In this document: one piece after another, positions 57,845 to 64,000 of the stretch
Numbering within the stretch: position 1 is the first letter of the stretch
Layout: every line of letters starts with the position of its first letter
Source of the DNA: Bacteroidota bacterium
GTDB lineage: Bacteria > Bacteroidota > Bacteroidia > Bacteroidales > JAAYUG01
Assembly (NCBI GenBank): GCA_029571215.1
Contig: JAKPTE010000028.1
Location: 1 to 64,000 of the forward strand
Direction: 5' to 3'
Length of the DNA stretch: 64,000 nucleotides
Notes under the pieces: generated by a model
Database searches by the model: none
The model's input: the letters and a program-made list of their open reading frames with translations, nothing else
What the model was told of the DNA's origin: nothing
Position numbers and translations under genes: made by a program

Positions 57845-60541
57845 TCAGTTTCTGAACCGGTATGAAAACTTGATCAGCCACACGTTATGAGGCATTACAG
57901 AAAAAAGGTGGCTGGCATTTTCCCGGAAATCCCATTTGCCCAGTCCTGTAGTGTAATCGCGGTAATGTGACCAAACGAGGTACAAGGTCGAACCGGGTGT
58001 ATATTCCCAGCGAAACACCAGGTTTGATTTGAATTCATTCAGATTAAAGTTGGGATTATAGAACTGAAAGTCAATGCTTCCGTCATGGTTTTCATCAACC
58101 AGGTAGTAGTCGCCGGGTATTGATATTTCAGAAGGTACTGAATATAGCCGGAAGCGATTGCTGTATTCCTTTGCCAGGGGATCAGTGATTTCTTTAAACC
58201 GGGAGTAATTGACTGCGGCGAGGAAAGGCTGCCCCCAGAACTGAAGACTGAGATTGGGGGTAAAGCTCAGGTTAAGGCGGAGCGACATTTTCAGGATTTG
58301 CTGACCCACAGAAGCAAAAACGTACCGGTCGCCTGCAGAGAGTACCTTATGTGTTACGTACTGAAGTTCGCGCTGATTAAGAGTATATGCAGGTATAGCA
58401 GAAACCATGATGACGTCGGTGGGCCGGAAAGTAAAGGCCAGATTTAAATCGTACTGACGCAGCCAGTGATTTCCGCCAAACCGGTTGACATCCTGAAGGG
58501 TAATAAAGAATTTTTTTCTCTGATCTGTTGCCATCTGTAACCAGGTATTGACAGAAGGCGGTACAAGAAATGTCGGGCCTCCGCGCAGGAAGTAATTGGC
58601 TCTGGTTGGAGACTGCAATGTAACTCCTGCATAAAGGTTCCAGTAGTTTTTTAATTGAGTTGAAAGATTGAAATTGATTCCATTAACAATATTGTTGCCT
58701 CCGAAATCAAATTCGGAATACTGGCTAGCATTCAGGCTGAGTTTCCTGAAGAAGGAGAAAGGTTCCCAAATCCGGTAACTGATCCAAACTGTTTCATCAA
58801 TTACGTCGGTAAGCTGCACATATCCTGCGTCATTCACGTCAAAACCGGGAGATTTCCAGGTAAGTGTACCCGACCATCTCCAATGGCCTCCTCCTTCCTT
58901 GCCGATTTCAAAACGCCCGGCTATTCCGGCAAGGTTCGTGCGGGCTGAGTCAAAACGCACATAATCCATGTCAGGCCTCTGAAAATAGTGGGTTGAAGAA
59001 GTCTGAAGGCCGAGCATGGCATCGGCAGAACCATTAATCCGGCTGAAAAGGATCCGGCCTTTAACATAGTACTCTTTGTTTTTCCAGTAGCGGGTTACAT
59101 CTGCTCCACCGGAATAGGCTGCTGAAGGAAGAAATGAAAGTGCCGGATTATCCGTGTTTCTGTTGACCGCCGTGAACATACCTCCCCAGATAAGATTGCC
59201 CTTGTCGGAGTCTTTCTGCAATCGTGCCACAAAATAGTTGGTAAGGGGTTCAACAGGCTCTTTACTTCTGATTCCGGCCGAATCAATTTTCGCATACTCT
59301 TCCGAGGTGACGCTTTCCAGTATTCCCAGGGAAATGCCGTTTGAGGTTTTGCCAGTAATTTTTGCTGCGCCGAGAATTTTGGTATAGTCAGGTATGGAAG
59401 CATACATATCAGGAGATAGGTCCAGTTTTCGCTGGGGAGGGCGACCAATCCGCCTGCTGTAGAAGAGGTTTTCCTCTGAAGAACTTCCTTCGTCGGCAAT
59501 AACGGGAAAGTCGAATATATTTTTTCCTTCGATGAAAAAAGGTCTTTTTTCGACAAAGTAGGTTTCGTATGCGGTTAGGTTCACTTCAGAGGGATCGGCC
59601 TCCACCTGACCAAAATCGGGATTAATGGTCAGGTCCATGATGATATTGTTTGTAAGACCTATTTTACCGTCAACACCGAATTTTCCCCTGATATCCCTGC
59701 CTTTTGAAAACGGATTTTCCCTTTCGGCAGGGTAGGTTTCGGCCGATGCAACGACATAGGGCGCTATTTCAATCTGCCGGCGTGGTTTAATATGGTTTAT
59801 TCCTTCCAGTGTACCAAAGCGTCTTACCCACCCTGAGGCATCCCGTGGTATTGGTTGCCAGAGAGAAAGCTCCTGTTTGCGGTATAAATACCGAACAACC
59901 TGAAGACCCCAGATTTGCTCGTTCTGTGGTCCGAAACGAAGCTGACTGAGCGGAATCCGTATTTCTGCCGTCCAGCCTTCCGCATCAATGGTTGTTTTTA
60001 CATACCAGATGGGATCCCATGTATAATCTTCCTTTTGTCCATCTTCACTGAGGATATAATCTGTTTTTACTCCGGCAGCACTCACCATAAAAACAAAAGC
60101 TGTCCGGTGATCAAAGTAGCTGTCAATCTGTATGGCTGCCAGGTCTCCGTCCATGTCATCCTTGCGGGTAAGGCGGGTCTGAATGCTGTCGGGATGATCA
60201 AAGCAGCGGATCAGGGCATAGAAGTTGTTGTCGTCGTAGGCTGTTTTAAAAGCAGTTTGTTTGGTAGGCTGACGACCCTCATAGGGTTCGTACTGGGTAA
60301 ATCCATCGGCCCACTGTGTCTGGGCCCATACAGGGTCATTGTCTTTACCATCCAGTGTTACCGGATTCACAGAACGAACAGCTGTGTATGAACGAACAGA
60401 AATTTCCTGGGCTTCACTATCAATGAAAATAGTAACGGTCAGAAAAAGAACAGTCAGTCCTTTGAAAAAGGATAACAGGGATTCCTTTGAGGCAGACAAG
60501 GAATTTTCTGTATTTGAATAACTTACGCAGGCGTTTTCCAA
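57845..60541 (-). CDS. DUF5916 protein with CBM9-like N-terminal domain and barrel-like C-terminus
   Basis: The roughly 898-residue exported protein has a hydrophobic signal-like segment (GLTVLFLTVTIFIDSEAQ), then a CBM9-like domain at residues 55-235 (TLDGKDNDPVWAQTQWADGF, then AYDDNNFYALIRC). The family's DUF5916 block follows (EADPSEVNLTAYETYFVEKR, FFIEGKNIFDFP), then long beta-rich sequence ending SYRFRN, typical of an outer-membrane barrel. Function is unknown; the family is common in Bacteroidetes. No ATG precedes the signal segment, so the start appears to be TTG, either the one used here or one 14 codons later. Confidence 0.78.
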   Translation of the reverse strand: MENACVSYSNTENSLSASKESLLSFFKGLTVLFLTVTIFIDSEAQEISVRSYTAVRSVNPVTLDGKDNDPVWAQTQWADGFTQYEPYEGRQPTKQTAFKTAYDDNNFYALIRCFDHPDSIQTRLTRKDDMDGDLAAIQIDSYFDHRTAFVFMVSAAGVKTDYILSEDGQKEDYTWDPIWYVKTTIDAEGWTAEIRIPLSQLRFGPQNEQIWGLQVVRYLYRKQELSLWQPIPRDASGWVRRFGTLEGINHIKPRRQIEIAPYVVASAETYPAERENPFSKGRDIRGKFGVDGKIGLTNNIIMDLTINPDFGQVEADPSEVNLTAYETYFVEKRPFFIEGKNIFDFPVIADEGSSSEENLFYSRRIGRPPQRKLDLSPDMYASIPDYTKILGAAKITGKTSNGISLGILESVTSEEYAKIDSAGIRSKEPVEPLTNYFVARLQKDSDKGNLIWGGMFTAVNRNTDNPALSFLPSAAYSGGADVTRYWKNKEYYVKGRILFSRINGSADAMLGLQTSSTHYFQRPDMDYVRFDSARTNLAGIAGRFEIGKEGGGHWRWSGTLTWKSPGFDVNDAGYVQLTDVIDETVWISYRIWEPFSFFRKLSLNASQYSEFDFGGNNIVNGINFNLSTQLKNYWNLYAGVTLQSPTRANYFLRGGPTFLVPPSVNTWLQMATDQRKKFFITLQDVNRFGGNHWLRQYDLNLAFTFRPTDVIMVSAIPAYTLNQRELQYVTHKVLSAGDRYVFASVGQQILKMSLRLNLSFTPNLSLQFWGQPFLAAVNYSRFKEITDPLAKEYSNRFRLYSVPSEISIPGDYYLVDENHDGSIDFQFYNPNFNLNEFKSNLVFRWEYTPGSTLYLVWSHYRDYTTGLGKWDFRENASHLFSVMPHNVWLIKFSYRFRN

Positions 60542-60757
60542 CGTATCTGGTTCAATAAATTACGGTTTCTCCCTAAAGCTGAAAATACAAATAATTTGAA
60601 AAAATGCTACTGCTTATACAACATAAAATCTTTTGGAATTTTGAATTTAGTCAATTCCCAAACCGGACAGCTGATTCATGCTGATCCGGAGGTGTCTTCC
60701 GCTCGGCATGAATCGCCAAAAGCAGGAGGTATTGGAACCGGCAGGCCAACTTACGGT

Positions 60758-62395
60758 CTATTCCAGAACGACCTGGCGGTCTTTTGGATATTTCACTTCA
60801 TAAACCAGCCGTAAGGTTTTTGATTCAGAGGGAGCGAGTTTCAGGTTCCAGGTGATTTTTCCGGTTTGCTTTTCCAGATTTCCGTCCGAGATCTCAACAG
60901 GATCAACCGAGATATCCTTATTGACGGGCACCGGGATCTGATCCTGCAGGGTGAGGTTTACGGGAGCTTTTTTGTTGTTGCGAACGGTAATTTCAAATCC
61001 CCGGATGTCTTTACGTGCATTCCCCAGCGACTGGCGGCTGGTAAACTCTTTGATACGTTCACGGCGAAGGCTGATTCCCCTGTCGCGGCCCAGGGAAACA
61101 TCGAGGGTGTCGCCCATGGCCCCCGGATTCAGGTAGGATTTGCCGGTATACGTGCCTTCGAAAAAGACATTGGCATTTCCGGGAAGAAGGTTCAGCTTTT
61201 CCCAACCCGTAATTCTGGCTACCAGAAATGCATCGGGGTCGAGTTTTGGGGCGGCATAATGGATGAATACAGCATCCGGTTTCTCTTTTCGTATTTCAAC
61301 CTGCTGTGGCTTACCATCAGATGGAACCGTGGCAGGAACATTGATGGTATAAAGGAACATGGTCTGGTTTTCTGAAAAAGCTGTGTAGGATGAACCTGTA
61401 GCAGCTTCCTCCGCAACCGGTATTCTGCTTCTTGTTCCACGTACTGTGACAGCCACATCATCCATTTCAGCCACTTCCGGAACAATTTCACTTTTGGCCG
61501 ATTTAAGAATTCCGGCAGGCCGGGGATAAAAAAAATCGAGAAACCAGGTATTCAGTTCGGGTTTGTTTCCGCCCAGCGACGGATTTCCTGTTGAAAGAGT
61601 AATATTTACATTATTCCAGTCTTCACCTGTATTTTGCACAATGGATCCTTTATAAACCAGTTCGACGGGTTTTGTTGGTTCTCCGGCCCTGAGGTCATAC
61701 TCGGGAGTCCAGGATGCGTTGTTGACCAAGTAACTTAGTCGCAGAAGAGCTTTTGTCCTGACGGGAACCATTAGTTTGACCAGCACTTCACCGGTGGGCT
61801 GATTCTGGTTGCTGAGGTTGTTCAATTGGTTTGAAATGCGTGTGATCTGAAGGCTGAGATCGTTTATTTCTTTGGTAAGGCTGATGCGAAGCCGGCCGGT
61901 TTCCGCAAAACGTCCACGTATGAACTCATCAGCAGATTTCAGGTCGGCAATATTGACGCCGGTATTGGTTCCACCGATGGAACGGTTAGCTTTCAGAAAG
62001 GCTTCTTCCTCATCGCAGACGGCCAGTGCTGATTTTTTCAAACTTACCATATTCTGCAAAAGTTGGAGGGAATCCTGCAGGGCTTTGATTTGCTTGTTTT
62101 CTTCAGGGCTTTTCAGGTAATTGATCCGGTGGGTTACTGAGAGGATAGTAAAGTTCCCCGTTCCCTGAACCTGAATGCTTTGCTCACTTATTCCGGCGGG
62201 AAGGCCACTGAACAAGACTTCCTGGCTTCCGGGTTCAAGGGTAACACTTCCTTCTCTTGAAACCTGCGCTCCGTTGAGGAAGACCGTAACATCGGTAAGG
62301 GTTGAAACCACCGGAACCGGTTGAGCCACAACCGAAAAATGTAATATAAACAGAATTGTCAGAAATCCTGTTGGCAGAAGCATTTGTTTTTTCAT
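60758..62395 (-). CDS. Mucoidy inhibitor MuiA-like protein (DUF4140/DUF4139)
   Basis: The 545-residue protein has a signal peptide (MKKQMLLPTGFLTILFILHF, cleaved near VVAQ), the N-terminal DUF4140 region (VTVFLNGAQVSREGSVTLE and VLFSGLPAGISEQSIQVQG), a coiled coil (95-200), and the DUF4139 region with LSYLVNNASWTPEYDLRAG and ENQTMFLYTINVPATVPSDG. The C-terminal LRLVYEVKYPKDRQVVLE completes the domain. MuiA-type proteins are linked to envelope or capsule traits, but the mechanism is unknown. An exact -7 box lies 65 bases upstream. The 216-base gap to the DUF5916 gene downstream contains no recognised gene. Confidence 0.88.
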   Translation of the reverse strand: MKKQMLLPTGFLTILFILHFSVVAQPVPVVSTLTDVTVFLNGAQVSREGSVTLEPGSQEVLFSGLPAGISEQSIQVQGTGNFTILSVTHRINYLKSPEENKQIKALQDSLQLLQNMVSLKKSALAVCDEEEAFLKANRSIGGTNTGVNIADLKSADEFIRGRFAETGRLRISLTKEINDLSLQITRISNQLNNLSNQNQPTGEVLVKLMVPVRTKALLRLSYLVNNASWTPEYDLRAGEPTKPVELVYKGSIVQNTGEDWNNVNITLSTGNPSLGGNKPELNTWFLDFFYPRPAGILKSAKSEIVPEVAEMDDVAVTVRGTRSRIPVAEEAATGSSYTAFSENQTMFLYTINVPATVPSDGKPQQVEIRKEKPDAVFIHYAAPKLDPDAFLVARITGWEKLNLLPGNANVFFEGTYTGKSYLNPGAMGDTLDVSLGRDRGISLRRERIKEFTSRQSLGNARKDIRGFEITVRNNKKAPVNLTLQDQIPVPVNKDISVDPVEISDGNLEKQTGKITWNLKLAPSESKTLRLVYEVKYPKDRQVVLE

Positions 62396-62460
62396 AGCAG
62401 GGAAGTCATTTTAGTGCCTGTTAATTTCATACAGTTGAATATACGGCCGGACCTGTTGGT

Positions 62461-62468
62461 CAAAAATA
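62461..62468 (-). promoter_or_regulatory. -7 box TATTTTTG of the MuiA-like gene
   Basis: On the minus strand TATTTTTG (62468-62461) is an exact match, 66 bases before the ATG. No true TTTG at -33 is visible. Confidence 0.5.
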
Positions 62469-62524
62469 CTATTTCTTTCATAAAAATAAGGTAAGAACAC
62501 AAAGAACAACCTCAGATTATCCTG

Positions 62525-62532
62525 TATCTTTG
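62525..62532 (+). promoter_or_regulatory. -7 box TATCTTTG of the exported-protein gene
   Basis: This exact TAnnTTTG match lies 17 bases before the ATG at 62550. A -33 element is not clear. It faces the opposite way from the MuiA promoter about 60 bases away. Confidence 0.5.
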
Positions 62533-62549
62533 ATAAAAAACGTTGGCGT

Positions 62550-63248
62550 ATGAAACATTATTTTTTACTTCTTACAGTTTTTGCGGGTTTTATTGCTCCG
62601 GCCAAAACGAAAGCACAGGCCTGTGAACTTTATTATCCCGCAAAGGCAGGTACTGTTCTGGAAATGAAACATTATGATGCCAAAGGGAAGGAAACCGGGA
62701 CTTCAAAAACAGTGATTGTAAGCAGCAGGGAAATTCCCGGAGGAATGGAAATTACTGCCCGGAATGAATTTCCTCCCCGGAAAAAGGGCGAGCAGGCATA
62801 CTCAAATGAATACACCGTTCAATGTGTCAATGGTTTGGTTACGATTGATATGAAAAATTACATGAACGGTGAAGCCATGGCAGGTTTTGAAAACATGAAG
62901 ATGGAAGTGAGTGGTGACCAGCTTGATCTTCCCTCTCACCCGAAACCGGGAGAAATGCTGAAAGGGGGAGTGTTGTCGGTGAGAATTGTCAACGAATCCG
63001 GGATGCAGATCATGCAGATGACAACAAAGATCAGTAACCGCAAGGTTGAGGCAGTTGAACCGGTCACTACGCCGGCCGGAACATTCGAATGCATAAAAAT
63101 TTCCTACGACAGTGAAGCAAAAATGCTGTTTACTTTGCGTTCGCATGGAGTGGAATATTACAGCAAAAATGCCGGTCTGGTAAAATCGGAAACCTATGAT
63201 TCTAAAGGCAGGCTTACTGGTTATTCAGTGCTGACAAAAATCGAGTAG
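62550..63248 (+). CDS. Exported protein, TapB/DUF3108-like
   Basis: The 232-residue protein has a signal peptide (MKHYFLLLTVFAGFIAPAK, cleaved near TKAQ). The mature part opens with CELYYPAKAGTVLEMKHYDA and contains VEPVTTPAGTFECIKISYDS and EYYSKNAGLVKSETYDSKG, a pattern I associate with DUF3108/TapB-like periplasmic proteins of Bacteroidetes; this naming is tentative. No enzyme residues are evident. It is probably a single-gene unit with its own -7 box, convergent with the AlbA_2 gene. Confidence 0.6.
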   Translation: MKHYFLLLTVFAGFIAPAKTKAQACELYYPAKAGTVLEMKHYDAKGKETGTSKTVIVSSREIPGGMEITARNEFPPRKKGEQAYSNEYTVQCVNGLVTIDMKNYMNGEAMAGFENMKMEVSGDQLDLPSHPKPGEMLKGGVLSVRIVNESGMQIMQMTTKISNRKVEAVEPVTTPAGTFECIKISYDSEAKMLFTLRSHGVEYYSKNAGLVKSETYDSKGRLTGYSVLTKIE

Positions 63249-63335
63249 ATGTTTCTGAATGGTGTGGTTTCCGGGATTCGTACTGGGATTTCGGACGGTA
63301 TTCTTTTTCTTCCAGGAGACGGCAGAAGGCTTACA

Positions 63336-63968
63336 TTATAAGGGCTTCAGAAAAAAATGGGTTTGTTTTTCGGTCTGTTCAATATCCAGAATATCGGAAA
63401 CAATAAGATTTGCCAGGATATTTTCCGCTTCAAATCTTCTCAGGCGGGCCATGCGGGTGAATTTTGACAGGGTAATAAATTCGTTTTCCCTCAGGTACGA
63501 AAGCAGCATTTTTTCTTCGGAAGAATAACGAATGATGATTCCTTTCGGGCTGGATTTTCTTTTCCAGACCTTAACCCAGACAGGATGAGCCAGAATATTC
63601 TGATCCTTTACCCGCCGGTAGGCGCGCCATTTTCCCTCATCGTTCAGGGCATAGTATGGTTTTTCTGTTCCGGGAGGAATACGGATTTCGAGAACCGTTT
63701 TCCCTTCTACTGTCCATCTTTCCGTAGCAAAAGAAATTTCCGGCCGGCAATACATCCGGGCGGCAGCCTCGGCCATGTAATATTCTTCATCCGTTCGTAC
63801 CCCGGCTATCCGACCATTGTCCTTTACCCCAATCAGGAGAGTTCCTCCGTCGGTATTGGCAAATGCACAGAGGGTTCGGGCAATCTTGCGGGAATCACTG
63901 ATTTCAAACTTGAAATCAAGCTGTTGATTTTCCCCTTGTTCGATTAGTTTTTGTATATAGGTAGCCAC
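63336..63968 (-). CDS. AlbA_2 / Schlafen-like ATP-binding domain protein with winged helix
   Basis: The 210-residue protein starts with the AlbA_2 (formerly divergent AAA-4) domain: LDFKFEISDSRKIARTLCAF, then ANTDGGTLLIGVKDNGRIAG. Residues 100-140 form a beta segment (KTVLEIRIPPGTEKPYYALN, then WRAYRRVKDQN). The C-terminal part (150-210, LLSYLRENEFITLSKFTRMA) looks like a winged helix. Such proteins are often regulators or nucleic-acid-binding proteins, and the ATP-binding claim is historical and weak. It lies at the right edge; the start is an ATG with 32 bases of upstream DNA visible. Confidence 0.8.
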   Translation of the reverse strand: MATYIQKLIEQGENQQLDFKFEISDSRKIARTLCAFANTDGGTLLIGVKDNGRIAGVRTDEEYYMAEAAARMYCRPEISFATERWTVEGKTVLEIRIPPGTEKPYYALNDEGKWRAYRRVKDQNILAHPVWVKVWKRKSSPKGIIIRYSSEEKMLLSYLRENEFITLSKFTRMARLRRFEAENILANLIVSDILDIEQTEKQTHFFLKPL

Positions 63969-64000
63969 GGAATAAAAATCAGTCCGAAAATAGTAAAAGG

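Noticed and set aside
1-64000. CRISPR arrays, insertion sequences or prophage genes
   Set aside because: Reading both strands, no regularly spaced direct repeats, transposase, integrase or phage structural motifs were found.

Overview
The window is a chromosomal stretch of a Bacteroidota (Bacteroidetes) bacterium, probably an environmental Bacteroidales/Marinilabiliales-type organism. The evidence is the order ftsX-like / DUF3098 / uppP / truB / queA, the DUF6427, DUF2723, YfhO and DUF5916 families, single-chain glycyl-tRNA synthetase, and several -7 boxes of the form TAnnTTTG (some with a TTTG-like -33 element about 19 bases upstream), which is the promoter type of this phylum. No phage, insertion sequence, CRISPR array or rRNA was seen, and there is one tRNA gene. 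Genes are tightly packed and no intergenic gap exceeds about 320 bases. The ilvE fragment is cut by the left edge of the window.

Layout. 1-6490 (+): end of ilvE, then ftsX, a DUF3098 protein, uppP, truB, queA, a GH3-family adenylating enzyme and a deoxynucleoside kinase. 6470-15144: a methyltransferase (-) followed by a plus-strand surface-polysaccharide cluster (Wzx flippase, three glycosyltransferases, an FkbM methyltransferase, two non-hydrolysing UDP-sugar 2-epimerases). 15128-20108 (-): YfhO, glyS, DUF2797. 20317-25599 (+): PspC / PadR / PspC membrane-stress module, tRNA-Gln with two following hairpins, cstA and a SIS-domain protein, then aat. 26601-31017 (-): frr and pyrH with their own promoter and terminator, and the rplM-rpsI-rpsB-tsf operon. 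31176-36323 (+, one gene -): O-antigen ligase-like protein, 3-methyladenine glycosylase, a coiled-coil exported protein (-), purD, DUF6427.

36344-50341 (-): the most unusual part of the window. A nine-gene run encodes, in transcription order, CheR, an outputless HAMP-GAF-PAS-PAS membrane sensor, a second CheR with degenerate SAM-binding motifs, a stand-alone CheB catalytic domain, a membrane GAF protein, a GAF-PAS-PAS-SpoIIE/PP2C phosphatase, a SiaB-type kinase, a SiaC/DUF1987 phosphoprotein, and a very large ABCG-type ABC protein with a TerB-like N-terminus. It looks like a partner-switching (SiaABC-like) system merged with CheB/CheR methylation components, but there is no CheA, no CheY, no MCP and no diguanylate cyclase in the window. 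A lipoprotein and a small exported protein follow.

50545-63968: a nitroreductase (+); a minus-strand run of a DUF2723 membrane protein, a polysaccharide deacetylase, an HPr-kinase-like P-loop protein, a PqqD/RRE protein and a lasso-peptide-B2-like transglutaminase-fold protein with no visible precursor or cyclase; an exported protein (+); a DUF5916 beta-barrel-like protein (-); a MuiA/DUF4139 protein (-); an exported protein (+); and an AlbA_2-type protein (-).
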